DNA of 64,000 nt from Megascapheus bottae (Eukaryota > Chordata > Mammalia > Rodentia > Geomyidae): contig JANJXV010000189.1 in the NCBI GenBank assembly GCA_024803745.1, positions 550,861-614,860 of the forward strand, read 5' to 3'. The number at the start of each line of letters is the position of its first letter. Position 1 is the first letter of the stretch. Positions 43,505-53,809 of the stretch are shown here, piece after piece. The position numbers and the translations under genes are program-made. The notes under the pieces are model-generated. The model was not told where the DNA came from. It ran no database searches and saw nothing but the letters and a program-made list of their open reading frames with translations.

Positions 43505-45120
43505 AAACCTAAGCAAAGAAGTACAAGGCAAAAGGAAGAGGCCAGACATCTGTCTCTCCACATACAAAGAGGAAAAGGCCATGTCAGGACACCATGTTTA
43601 CCAGCCAGCAAGAGCCCTCATGAGAAACCAGCACCCTACCTCAGACAGAAACTTCCAGAGCTGTAGGAACCCCAGTGCATGACATCAAGTAGCAAAGGCA
43701 GAGGTGGCCACAACCCATGTCACTACCTAGTGACTTCCCACCAACCCCTGCTGCATAGCGGGACTGGGAACGAGCCGAAGGGTTACCTCACAGCCACATT
43801 GGCACTGGCCAACAATGCCACAGACTACACCTTTCCAAGGGTGGCAAGAATAAGCTGAAAGAAAGGATGAGGGGGCTGTGCTCCTCTTCTGGGAGCCGGG
43901 AATGACTCAGAAGGCCATGTACTTCCCATCTCCTTCTTTGTCCAGAGTTCTGACAGCTCTCCAGCCCATGATCACAGCTGTGATCTGCACAATTAACCCT
44001 CCCTCCCCCTTTTCCTCCCCCTCCCTGCCCTCCCCTCCTCACAGCTGGGACACTCCACAGCTGCCTCCAGACCTCGCATCTTTGCCCTGGGGCTTCCACA
44101 ACAACCAGTGATTGGAGCAAAGGAAGCTGGAACTCCCTCAGCCTCAGTTGGGGTGACAGTTTAGGGGACACACTGACAAGGGTCCCCTAAAAATCCCAAG
44201 AGGATTTTTACCAGGATTATAGCTAAGATTATCAGACTGGGAGACTTGCATCCCACACAGTCCAGGGGAGGGACCACCCACCTTTGCTGAGCACATATTT
44301 CTGAGGAGATGTCCCCATCGTGAGGAAGATTTAGAACTGTGTAGACAACATGGGACAGGAGAAGAGGTCAATATGAGCTGCAGAGGAGCCAGGCTCAGAC
44401 CCGTGGACCAGAGCCAGCCCATCTGTGCTGAGACTCGAAAGTGAGGTATCCAGTGACAGTGCTCACAGGAACACATAAACATCACATTAGCCAATCCACA
44501 CAAGACAGGACTCCGGTTGAGGTGTAAGCAGGGGAGGGGGAAGGGAGGGAAGAAGATGAGGAGAAACTTAGGAAGATATCCCAGGTCTCCTGGCTACTTT
44601 TCCCAGAAGTCTGTTCCATTTCGCTTCCATCTAGCTCAGTACTTGTAATCCATCTTTTACTCCTACACTCTGTCTTTTGACATTCTGTTCTTTAAACATC
44701 TCTTCCCAGCTGTCGAGGCCTCACACGGGATAAAGCCCAGAGAGGCTCCTTTCAGGGGCTTCTACAGACCAGCCAGTTTCCAAGAGGCAAATGGTCTACG
44801 GCTTTTCTTCTTGCTCCTTGCTAAGTTCCCAGCTTCTTAGTCAATCTTCTTGTGTCCTTTCCTTCAAATCTTTGTCATATTTAGACAACAAACGCAGTCC
44901 ATCTCAACTACTGGGCAGTTCTCCAATTAGTGACACCAGGGAAGAATTTGGTGGGCTCACTCTCTCTTCTGATCCAGGAATTTACCATCAATTAAGTTCA
45001 ACTCTCACTTGGAACCAGCGTCTCTCACTATAGCAACTGGTCCATCACTCACACCCCAAACTGAGACAGGAGAGAAAAACCATTCCAGCCAAGAAAACAA
45101 ATGCTACCTCAGAATCTGCA
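43505..45120. other. No gene seen; unique sequence, C-rich patch 44000-44040
   Basis: Frames on both strands (for example 43788-44171 minus and 44144-44503 minus) show no recognised domain. Confidence 0.45.
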
Positions 45121-45131
45121 AAGCTTTCCAA

Positions 45132-45339
45132 TGTTTGTTTGTTTGTTTGTTTTGCCAGTCCTGGGCTTGAACTCAGGGCCTGAGCACTGTCCTTGGACTT
45201 TCTCAAGACTAGAGCTCTACCACTTGAGTCTCAGCACCACTTCCAGCTTTTTTTCGATGGATGTGGTACTGAGGAATCGAACCCAGGTCTTCATGCATGC
45301 TAGGCAAGCACTCTACCACTAGGCCAAACTCCCAGCCCC
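45132..45339 (-). mobile_element. Type-A SINE, reverse, full length
   Basis: (GTTT)n tail at the start. Target duplication 'agctttccaa' at 45122-45131 and 45340-45349. Confidence 0.9.
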
Positions 45340-45429
45340 AGCTTTCCAAATTTTAAGGTTTCCAAGATTTGCCCAGGTTCTTCCTCACAATTCCCAAAGC
45401 ACCTACATCTCTAAACTCTGGTCAGTGGT

Positions 45430-46690
45430 AGGCATTTTTTATTAAACTGTCTGCTAATTGTTCAAAGGAGCAACATGATGGAAATCCACCCCTATGTATA
45501 CAATACTTTAATCAGTCTGGTCAGGCATATGGCCCTGTATGCTTTCATATCCTTATATTTGCAGTAGGCTTAACTTCCCTGTACAAGATTGTGCTGTAAT
45601 AAACCTGACTGTGCAGGTGTCTACATTGTATCCTGACTTACAATCTTTTAAATACATGCCCAAGAGTGGTATTACTGGATTATAGGGTGGTTCTATTTTT
45701 AGTTTTTTGAAGAGTCTCCATACTGACTTCCATAGTGATTACACTAATTTATAGTCCCACCAAAAGTGTATTTAAGTGTCTTCTTTCTACATCCTTGACA
45801 GCATTTATTGTTCATACTCTTGACGGTGGAAATTCTGGTGATTGAGATGGATCTCAAAATTGTTTTGATTTGCATTTCTTTTATGACTGAAGATTTTCAG
45901 CATTTCTTCACGTATTCATTGGCCATTTACGCTTCTTCTTTGGAGAAGTGTCTATTTAGCATCTTTGTCCATGGATTATTTTCTTTTTAGCGGATGTTTT
46001 TTAAGTTCCTTATGTATTCTGCTAATTAGATCCTTGTCAGATGATGTATAGCTGGCAACAATCTCACATTCTCTAAGCTGTATTTTTAGCTTAGGACCTT
46101 TACTGTGCTTTTTAGCTTGATGTAATCTCATTTGTCAGTTCTAATTATTAAGCTCCTGGATTTCTACTCAGGAAACTCTTGCCAATACTTGGGCCGGGAG
46201 TTTGGCCTAATGGTTAAAGTGCTTGCCTAGCATGCATGAACACCCGGGTTCGATTCCTCGGTACCACATACATAGAAAAAAGCCAGAAGTGGTGCTGAGA
46301 CTCAAGTGGTAGAGCTCTAGCCTTGAGAAAGTCCAAGGACAGTGCTCAGGCCCTGAGCTCAAGCCCAGGACTGGCAAAAAAAAAAAAATTCCCTTACTCT
46401 TGCCAATACAAAGGCTAGTGTCTCCTTTACTCTGTCCTGTAGTAGTTTCAAGGTCTCCGATGGGATATTGATGTCTTTGATCCACTTTGAATTGATATTA
46501 GAGACAGGAATCCAGTTTCCATCTTCTGCATATAGATCCTGTTTTCCCAGCATGACATTTGTTGCAGAAGTTTTTTTCCAACCTATACTTTGTGTTACTA
46601 TGTCAAAACTCAGATGGTTGTAGGTAGGCAGGATGAGCTCACAGAGAGGGTGCTTCCAAAAAAAAAAAATAGGAAAATTAAGGTCAATAC
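45430..46690 (-). mobile_element. LINE-1 ORF2 and 3' region, reverse, old
   Basis: Minus-strand L1: 'tccatgtcaccagaat'-type complement seen as 'ttctggtgattgagatggat', 'tgatttgcatttcttttatg', 'tgttttcccagcatgacatt'. Over 1 kb of ORF2 with many stops; interrupted by the SINE at 46189. Confidence 0.8.
46189..46395 (+). mobile_element. Type-A SINE, full length
   Basis: Target duplication 'actcttgccaatac' at 46175-46188 and 46396-46409, identical. Confidence 0.92.
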
Positions 46691-46801
46691 CTCCATGGTG
46701 TGTCTCTGTGTCTATGAAGTCAATCGAAGTCATTCTGGCCAACAGTTTCCATTCACCTAACTGGTGAGCTTCTATGTCATCTCCTTTCTTCCTCTGGAGG
46801 A

Positions 46802-46803
<2 letters not shown>

Positions 46804-46846
<43 letters not shown>
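46804..46846. repeat. (TG)n microsatellite
   Basis: About 21 TG units directly before an L1 5' edge. Confidence 0.95.
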
Positions 46847-46847
<1 letters not shown>

Positions 46848-46849
46848 CA

Positions 46850-47608
46850 GTGCCTCAAAAGGCTAAACATAGAACTCCCCTATGACCCAGCAATTCCACT
46901 ACTTGGCATTTACCCAACCATTCAGAAACAAGGACATACTAAATCCACTAGCACAACAATGTTCATTGCAGCACTATTCACCACAGCAAAGATATGGAAC
47001 CAACCTATATGTCCTTCAGTTGATGAGTGGATCAATAAGTTGTGGTATTTGTACACAATGGAATTCTATGCTGCTGTCAGAAAGAATGACATTGCCCCAT
47101 TTGTTAGGAAAGGGAAAGACTTAGAAAAAATCATATCATATTAAGTGAAGTAAGCCAGACTCAAAGGAACTTAGGCTCAATGGTTTCCCTCATTTGTCAT
47201 AATCAGTAGAAACCTTGGGCTCTACTAGCAAAGATCTGCAATAGAGCAAAACCTTGATACATAAGGCCATATAGTATGAAGCTAATTGAAAGGACCTCCA
47301 GAATATTGAAACAAAAGCCATACAATGAATGATTGTTGTCCTTAATGTACTATGTTATCTCTCATCTCCTTTGCCGTCCCTTGGGTATCTCATATTGTTA
47401 CAGTATCTCACTTTGTTATCTGATATATTGAATTTATTTGTATTTGGTTATTTGAAATTTGATAAGGAAGGGGGGAAAACCAAGATGGGGGGGGGGTGGG
47501 GGGAAGGGTAATGGGTACCAAGACATGTGAAAGGGTATCAGTGTGTATGTGAATTAATGCACCTTCTATCTGGCAAATATCATGTAACCATTTTATTAAT
47601 TACAATAA
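46850..47608 (+). mobile_element. LINE-1 3' end, first of a tandem pair
   Basis: ORF2 terminus open for about 100 codons ('CLKRLNIELPYDPAIPLLG' in the frame 46764-47144), then a 3' region with a G-rich run at 47490 and a poly(A) end. Comparatively young by preservation. Confidence 0.85.
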
Positions 47609-47630
47609 AAAAGAATTTCTTGGCTTCATT

Positions 47631-48143
47631 TGTAAGGAAATGGAAAGACTTGGAAAAAAAATCACATTAAGTGAACTAAGCCAGACCCAAAGGAACATAG
47701 GCTCAATGGTTTCCCTCATTTGTAATAATTAGTACATATCTAGGACTCTCCTAGCAGATTACATCTCAAAACCTATGTACATAAGGTCATATGGGATGAG
47801 ACTAAATGAAAGGAGCTCTAGAATATGGAAACAAGAGCTTTATCTTGTGTGATTGTTGTTCTTAATGCACTGTTATTTCTCTTCTCTTTTTTGCCCTTTG
47901 GTTAATCTCATAATGTTATTGTATCTGACTTTGTTTCTTGGTATATTGTATGCATGTTTATTTGTTTATTTGAAATAGGAAAGGGAAGGGGGAAAAAGAA
48001 GATGATTGGGAGGGGATGTGGGGAGGGAACTGGGGACAAAAACATGAGAAGGGGTATCAATGTGTGAGAAGTAATGCACCTACTACCTGACAAATGTAAC
48101 TGTAACCCCTCTATACATTACCCTGACAATAAATAAATAAAGT
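47631..48143 (+). mobile_element. LINE-1 3' end, second of a tandem pair
   Basis: Starts 'tgtaaggaaatggaaagact' and runs to the AAAT-rich end. Flanks 'aagaatttcttggcttcatt' (47611-47630) and 'aagaatttcttggtttcatt' (48146-48165), 19 of 20 identical. Confidence 0.88.
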
Positions 48144-48419
48144 AAAAGAATTTCTTGGTTTCATTATATCTTCTGGGACCACCATTGGAGATGCTGAGCA
48201 AAATGCCATTAAGTACATGACTGTACATAGCGTTGAAACTTTTATTTCTCTCTAGGTTATTACAATGCTATTAAAGCATTATAATGTAAAAATGAAAGCT
48301 CTCCTCTGTATAACTAATGTAAGTTAATTAAAGTATTTAAAATGTTAAGAATAAAAAATTAAAATATAAACAAAAAGTAAGGAGCTGAGGATGTAGTTTG
48401 GTGTTAGAGTGTTTAACAA

Positions 48420-48632
48420 TGAAAAGAGAAGGATGAGGAATGGGAGGGAGAAAGAGAAATATGGAAGAAAGGAGGGAGGAAAAGAGAGAGGGGGAGTAAG
48501 GGAAGAAAAGGGGAGGAAGGGAAAGAGGAAAAGAGGGGAGTGAGGGAGGGAAGGAAGACAGAAAGGAGGGAGAGAAGGAGGAAAGGAAGGAGGGAGGGAA
48601 GGAGGGGGAGGGGAGAAGAAAGTCTATTTTAA
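48420..48632. repeat. GA/GGAA-rich purine tract
   Basis: Imperfect GGGA/GGAA/GAAA mosaic. Confidence 0.9.
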
Positions 48633-48671
48633 CAACAACAAAAAATATTTAACACTACAAAAATAGTATTA

Positions 48672-48718
48672 AGGCCAGGCTGAGTTCAAGCCCCATGACC
48701 CACAAAAAAAATTTTTTT
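48672..48718 (+). mobile_element. SINE 3'-end fragment between repeated target sites
   Basis: 'ggctgagttcaagccccatg' plus A/T tail, flanked by 'aaatagtatta' at 48661-48671 and 48719-48729. Confidence 0.7.
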
Positions 48719-48730
48719 AAATAGTATTAC

Positions 48731-48830
48731 GGGCTGGGATATAGCTCAGTGGCAAAGCATTTGCCTAGCAAGTGAAATGTCCTGGGTTCGATCCCCAATA
48801 CCAAAAAGGAAAAGACCAAAAAAAAAAAAA
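48731..48830 (+). mobile_element. ID-type SINE monomer
   Basis: 'gggctgggatatagctcagt', 'ggcaaagcatttgcctagca' and 'gggttcgatccccaatacc', then an A-rich tail. Close to rodent ID elements and lacking the second half of type A. Confidence 0.88.
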
Positions 48831-48870
48831 TACAGTTAAAAAAAATCTCAAACTAAAAAAAACCCTTTTG

Positions 48871-49073
48871 GGCTGGGAGTTTGGCCTAGTGGGAGTTTTG
48901 CCTAGTGGTAGAGTGCTTGCCTAGCATGAAGATTCAGGTACAATTCCTCAGTACCACATACATAGAAAGAGCCAGAAATGGTGTTGTGGCTCAAGTGGTA
49001 GAGCTCTAGACTTGAGAAAGCCCAAGGACAACGCTCAGGCTCTGAGTTGAAGCCCCAGGACTGGCAAATAAAA
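48871..49073 (+). mobile_element. Type-A SINE with duplicated head
   Basis: The block 'agtttggcctagtggg' is repeated as 'agttttgcctagtggt'. The end joins 'aaatagtattaag' (49074), a third copy of the site seen at 48661 and 48719. Confidence 0.85.
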
Positions 49074-49249
49074 AAATAGTATTAAGTATTAAAAATGAAG
49101 ACAAAGCAGAGAAAATTTTCAAGAAGCCACATAATTTAAAACTCTCACTTGTAAAAAGAAATAGTTGAAGCATGGTATGTACTGAGTAATTCATTTTTTC
49201 TCCTAATGGCACTTGGTTAAGAACAGGAAAGAAAAACAACTGAGCCACT

Positions 49250-49614
49250 CAAAGTGTAAACATTTGTTTATTAAAGTATTGCATTTACAAATCTAATTAA
49301 TACCTGGTTATAGCAGAATATTATTAAAATGAGATTGACCAAACAGATTTCTTTTATCAATAAATAGATTGTTTTCCCTGAAGAGGCTTACTAGGCAGTG
49401 TTAGGTGGATAAGATTATGTAAAAATCAACTACAAACTAATCAAGCTATAGGAGGAAGAGGATTCCCCCCCCCAGCAATATTTATTTTGTCACAGCTTGC
49501 CACTCTGTTTTGAAAGAAAATGAAAATCTACAGAGGACACAAAAGAGTTCTTCCTTCTTCAGTGTTGGCATGGCAGCAGTTGCCCCTGGCCCTGCCCTCC
49601 AGGGTCCCTCCAGA
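49250..49614 (-). other. NXNL2: Probable NXNL2 3' untranslated region
   Basis: From the stop codon to just beyond the polyadenylation signal at 49267-49272. The end point is inferred. Confidence 0.5.
49267..49272 (-). terminator. NXNL2: Polyadenylation signal AATAAA (minus strand)
   Basis: TTTATT on +. About 345 bp downstream of the NXNL2 stop, a plausible cleavage signal. Confidence 0.5.
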
Positions 49615-49783
49615 TCAACCTGAGAAATTCTGGAAGACTTCGGCCACCTCTACCCAGTCCTGGAAGCAGGCCAACCCCCGCTCCCGGATCTGCTTCCGCC
49701 CTTTGTTGGTGATGACCTCCCCATTGTGTTTCACGATCACCAGCTTGGGGATGGTGGTGATGTTGTATCGCTTCTTCAGTTCA
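49615..49783 (-). CDS. NXNL2: NXNL2 exon 2, C-terminal thioredoxin-fold part
   Basis: Codes residues 104 (part) to 159 of nucleoredoxin-like protein 2. Seen: the acceptor 'cttccacag' on the minus strand, then TGAACTGAAG, which completes the split His codon to read RHELKKRYN. Then comes TTIPKLVIV, where Pro116 is at the place of the conserved cis-proline of thioredoxin folds, a NGEVITNKGRKQIRERG block, and the end FQNFSG followed by TGA. The stop is at 49615-49617. In the family this half completes the fold; forms without it have a truncated fold. The frame is intact and closely family-like throughout, so the gene looks functional. The open frame continues past the acceptor into the intron, but that part has no family resemblance. 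Confidence 0.95.
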
Positions 49784-50213
49784 CTGTGGAAGGGTAGAGA
49801 GAAGACCAGGTTAGCACTTCTGCACCTGCCGAGGGAGGGCCTGGTAGTCCAGGCCTGGGCAGGGCACAGGGACAGCCAGGCCCCCTGCTGAGGGGATGGG
49901 CTCCTCTTCTGTGCCAGTCCTGACCACGGAGCTACTGGCAGTGATGTTTCAGTTGTCCATTTTGCACTACTCAACATCACAGCCACTGGCCACAAAAGGA
50001 GGTGGTACCTTCAATACGTGACAAGCATGCCTGAGAAACTTCCTTTCTCACCTTAGATGAACTACTTTAAACTTCAGGTTTCAAGTCCTGAGTCTCAAAA
50101 CCAGTGTCTTAAAACATGCTAAGCAGTTACCACTGAACTCTGACACCCAGCCCTACCATTTAAAAACTTACAGTGCAGCTCTACACATACATACAAATGA
50201 AGCCAGGAATCTT

Positions 50214-50448
50214 TTTTTTTTTTGCCAGTTGTGGGACTTGAACTCTGGACATGGGTGCTGTCCCTGAGTTCTTCAGCTCAAGCCTAATTCTCTACCACTT
50301 GAGCCATACCACTTGAGCCACAGCGCCAGTCCCGGTTTCCTGGTTGTTAATTGGAGATAAGTGTCTCAGAGACTTTCATGCCCTGGCTGCCTCAGATCTC
50401 AGCCTCCTGATTAGCTAGGGTTATGGTCGTGAGCCACCAGCACCCAGT
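50214..50448 (-). mobile_element. Type-B SINE, reverse, in NXNL2 intron
   Basis: Target duplication 'gccaggaatctt' at 50202-50213 and 50449-50460, identical. The ID half has a short internal duplication ('ccacttgagcca' twice). Confidence 0.92.
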
Positions 50449-50488
50449 GCCAGGAATCTTGTGTATCCTTCACTCAAGAGAAAACTCA

Positions 50489-50718
50489 TCCAGTGCCTGT
50501 GGCTCACTCCTGTAATCCTAGCTACCTGGGAGGCTGAGATCTGAAGATCACAGTTCAAAGCCAGCCCATTCAGAAGAGTCCTTGAGTGTCTTACCTGCAA
50601 TTAATAAGCAAAAGGCCAAAAGGAGAAGAGTGGCTCAAGTAGTAGAATTCCAGCCTTGAGTGAAAAAGTCAAGTGAGACTGGAGGCCTGGAGTTCAAGTC
50701 CCAGTACCAGCACATGTA
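50489..50718 (+). mobile_element. Type-B SINE with giant purine tail
   Basis: 'actcctgtaatcctagctac' to 'ttcaagtcccagtaccagca'; the tail is the next entry. Confidence 0.88.
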
Positions 50719-50986
50719 AAGGAAGGAAGGAAGGAAGGAAGGAAGGAAGGAAGGCAGGAAGGAAGGAAGGTCGGACAAAGGAGGGAAGAGACAGAAGGAA
50801 GGAAGGAAGGAAGGAAAGAAGGAAGGAAGGAAGGAAGGAAAGAAGGAAGGAAGGAAGGAAGGAAGGAAGGAAGGAAGGAAGGAAGGGAGAGGGAGGGAGG
50901 GAGAGAGGGAGGGAGGGAAGGAGGGCAGAGAAGGAGGAGGCGAAAAGGAGGAAGAGGAAGGAAGAAGGAAGAAAGGAGGAGAGAGA

Positions 50987-51047
<61 letters not shown>

Positions 51048-51295
51048 GAAGAGAGAAAGAAAGAGGGAGAAAGAGAAAAAAGGAAGGAAAGAAGGAGAGA
51101 GAAATGAAGGAAAGAAGAAAGAAAGGGATGCAGGAAAAGAAAAAGAGGAAAAAGGAAGGAAGGAGAAGATAGAGAAGGAAAGAAGCAAGGAGGAAGAAAG
51201 GAGGAGAGAAAAAGGAAAGGCAAGAAAGAAAGAGAGAAAGAATGAATGAATGAAAAAAGAAAGAAAGAAAGAAAGCAAAAGAGGAAAGAAGGAGA
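50719..51295. repeat. 570-bp GGAA/GAAA purine array
   Basis: GGAA units, GGGA mosaic, a pure GAAA run at 50991-51047, then mixed units. It follows a SINE end. Frames of up to 194 codons here are artefacts. Confidence 0.95.
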
Positions 51296-51297
51296 AA

Positions 51298-51418
51298 TCA
51301 GAGGTAGAGGTGTGGCTCAGGTAGTAGAGTATCAGCCTTAAGTGAAAAAAAAAATCAAATGAGAATGCTAGGTCCTGAGTTCAAGCCCCAGTACTGGCAT
51401 AAATAAATAATTAAATAA
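51298..51418 (+). mobile_element. Type-B SINE right-half fragment
   Basis: 'gaggtgtggctcaggtagta' to 'ttcaagccccagtactggca' with an AAAT tail. Confidence 0.8.
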
Positions 51419-51419
51419 G

Positions 51420-52250
51420 CACACATATAAAAGAGAAGAAACCTCTAGTGTACATATACTGGTGATGGTTAAAGTTTCATGCATTTTAAATACGTCCTAA
51501 GCCATATGGGACTCTCCTTAGCAAATTCAGTGACATGTGGAGGATGTGATTGACTGTTCCTAAGCTGTACCCTTAAGTGGTCTTTTCACTGTTCCTGGGA
51601 TTCTTTTAGGGACGCAGCTCCAGCCTGTGCAGTTCTGAAGGCTCTCAGCCAGCCCAATGGGGCAAATCCCTTCCTTGTTTACTGAGGTTAAGTCACTAGG
51701 GCCTCAAGGTGACTGTAATCTGATTTCCTCCCTGGGAACCGGAGCCCTCAGAGGAAAAAAGACTCACAAGTAGATCCTCTTCTGTTGGCTAACCTCCCCC
51801 ACAGCCCCATCCAGTTCTGCGCTGCTTTCAGCACCCAGGTCAAAGATAAACTGTCACCCTCTCCAGGGAACGTTCCTATTTCTCTACTCCACTATGAGAA
51901 TACACCTTGTGTTCAAAGATACAGGAAGCCATGACCAGACTAATCATAGTCTCATTAATAAAACTCAGTGATCAATAATCCACAAGATTGCTTCATCCAG
52001 CTGTTGCAGAATGGAATTGGAAACCAGTAGGAAATTAATATTGAGAATGAAATTAAGAGTCAAGTCGCCATATGGTGTATGTGAAATGGTTATATTTGAA
52101 CCCAAATATAAACATGCAGTGAGCTTGCCATATCCAAGTGTAAAATATCCACAGGTGCAATCAAACTCAAGTTGAAAATACTCTGAGAAAAACCACACCT
52201 GTACTTATGTAGAACTTTTTAACAAAAAAATAGCATTTAAAAAAAAACAT
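51420..52250. other. No gene seen; intronic unique sequence
   Basis: No recognised repeat in about 830 bp. Confidence 0.45.
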
Positions 52251-52253
52251 ACA

Positions 52254-52317
52254 CACACACACATTCTCAGTTTCTCTCTCTCTCTCTCTCTGTGTGTCTC
52301 TGTCTCCTCTGTGTCTG

Positions 52318-52407
<90 letters not shown>

Positions 52408-52425
52408 TCTCTCTCTCTCCCTCAC
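52254..52425. repeat. (CT)n/(TG)n compound microsatellite
   Basis: CA start, CT, CTGT and a (GT)n run at 52350-52405, then CT. Confidence 0.95.
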
Positions 52426-52427
52426 AC

Positions 52428-52555
52428 TGGTGATCCTACCTATTGAGGAGTCTGAGATCTGAGAATCTTGGCTCAGAACCAGTCCAGGCAGGAAAGTCTG
52501 AGACAATGATCTCCAATTAACCACTCAAAAACCGAAATGGCGCCATGACTGAAAG
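52428..52555 (+). mobile_element. Type-B SINE, partial
   Basis: 'ctggtgatcctacctattga', 'aatgatctccaattaaccac', then fades near 52555. Confidence 0.7.
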
Positions 52556-52724
52556 GGTTAGGGCTGTCATTTCGACTCAGTAAGGCTTGTATCCCCCTAT
52601 AACAGAGGTCCCACGGCTGCCCAAGGCTGAGCAATTTTGTCTTGGGCGGTGTACCTAGCTCACCCAAGAGCATGCGTGCGTAAGAGAAGAATGTGGTTCC
52701 TTCCAGTTAACTATGCATCTATGA

Positions 52725-52885
52725 GGGGATGGGCCTAGTGGTAGAGTGCACCACGACCTGGGTTCGATTCCTGGGTACACAGAAAAAGCTGAAAGTGGTG
52801 CTGTGGCTCAAGTGGTAGAGCTCTGGCCTTGAGAAAGCCCAAGGACAATGCTCAGGCCCTGAGTTCAAGCCCCAGGACTGAGGGG
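52725..52885 (+). mobile_element. Type-A SINE with internal deletion in head
   Basis: 'gggcctagtggtagagtgca' then directly 'cacgacctgggttcgattcc', missing part of the tRNA-like head. No poly(A): followed by a G-rich run. Confidence 0.85.
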
Positions 52886-53077
52886 AGGTGGGGGGGGGGA
52901 CCCAGAAATTCCCATCTGTGCAGAGGCAGGAGGAGAGGAGGAGCAAGGACAATCCACTTTATGACGTGACTTCAGCCTCAGGCTGGCCTTACCTGGCCAG
53001 GACCCTTTCACCCACGCCCCCCCATACCCCTCACCAGCCATTCTCCTCCTGCCTGCCACCCCCTGACCCCCACTCAC

Positions 53078-53388
53078 TGCCGGTAGGGGTCGTGGAAGGG
53101 CAGCGCCAGCCAGTCCCCGTGCAGCTCGCGCATGAAGGCCAGCATTTCCTGCACGCTGCCATCGGAGGACACGAAGACCACCTCGAAGGGCGTGGGCCGC
53201 CGCCGCCGCCGTGCCTCGCCCACCAGCGCCGCGTAGAACTCGCAGAGCAGCGGTGTGAAGTCGCGGCTGGGCGCGCAGCGACCCGCCGCAAAGTACAGCG
53301 CCACCACCTTGTTCTGCAGCGCCGCCTCTGCCTCCACCGCCCTGCCCTCCCGGGTCACCAGGTGCCGCCCGCCCAGCAAGTCCACCAT
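53078..53388 (-). CDS. NXNL2: NXNL2 exon 1, N-terminal thioredoxin-fold part
   Basis: Nucleoredoxin-like protein 2 (rod-derived cone viability factor 2), a thioredoxin-like protein linked to survival of photoreceptors and other sensory neurons. The start is the ATG at 53386-53388 in a good context (GCGCCATGG). Seen: beta strand KVVALYFAA (residues 27-35), then Cys38-Ala-Pro-Ser41 at the redox site, so a CxxS rather than CxxC; Cys49 lies further on in TPLLCEFY. FEVVFVSSDGS (68-78) is the second beta strand with the nucleoredoxin-type SSDGS turn, and ALPFHDPYR (95-103) ends the exon. Five Arg in a row (60-64) come from a CCG repeat (53196-53211). The total of 159 residues is slightly above the about 156 I recall for the human protein. 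Retaining the intron would add one Gln and stop at the TGA inside the donor. Confidence 0.95.
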
Positions 53389-53620
53389 GGCGCAGGCAGA
53401 CGGAGGAGCTCCAGCCAGGGACCAGACCCCCAAGACGCACTGAGATCGCCCGGGCGTCCCCAGCGGGAGCCCCGCCCTCGCCACGCCCCTGACCCCACCC
53501 CCCCAGGAGGGACTGTCACTCACAGAGGGGACAAGAAGGCGGGGCGGCAACCCAGCCTCCTCCAGCCCCGCCCCACCCTCTGTGCCACCCTCTGATTGCA
53601 CCCCAGCCTTCCCCCTGCCA
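53080..53620 (-). promoter_or_regulatory. NXNL2: CpG-rich island covering NXNL2 exon 1 and promoter
   Basis: Dense CpG and high GC compared with the AT-rich surroundings. GC boxes (Sp1-type) at 53469-53478 ('gccccgccct') and 53538-53547 ('ggcggggcgg'). No TATA box is obvious. The transcription start cannot be fixed from sequence. Confidence 0.7.
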
Positions 53621-53664
53621 CTCACTTCACCTCGCGCCCACATCCACAGCTCACCAGGTGCCCC

Positions 53665-53805
53665 ATCCTACTATATGCACCAAGCCCTGGGTTCGGTTCC
53701 TCAGTACCCCAGATACAGAAAAAGCCACAAGTGGAGCTGTGGCTCAAGTGGTAGAGCGCCACCCTTGAACAAAAAGGCAAAGGGGCAGTGCCCAAGCTCC
53801 CTTGA
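53665..53805 (+). mobile_element. Type-A SINE, head truncated
   Basis: 'gcaccaagccctgggttcgg' to 'gggcagtgcccaagctcc'. It marks the upstream edge of the NXNL2 CpG island. Confidence 0.8.
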
Positions 53806-53809
53806 ATGC

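Larger units (their letters stand above)
49784..53077 (-). other. NXNL2: NXNL2 intron, 3.3 kb
   Basis: GT donor at 53077 (GTGAGTG on minus) and AG acceptor at 49784. It holds SINEs (50214, 50489, 51300, 52428, 52725), a 570-bp purine array and a TC/TG array. Splicing joins CGG-CA to T-GAA in frame. Confidence 0.9.

Noticed and set aside
46764..47144. 126-codon frame with protein-like sequence
   Set aside because: It is the terminus of L1 ORF2 preceded by a TG repeat, not a host gene.
45430..47608. Second twin-primed L1 (minus part followed by plus part)
   Set aside because: The two parts cover the same ORF2 terminus instead of adjoining segments, differ in age, and have no shared flanks. 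They are separate insertions.
52865..53440. Frame of 191 codons on minus over NXNL2 exon 1
   Set aside because: Out-of-frame shadow of the real exon, kept open by GC-rich composition; the plus-strand frame 52888-53595 is rejected for the same reason.
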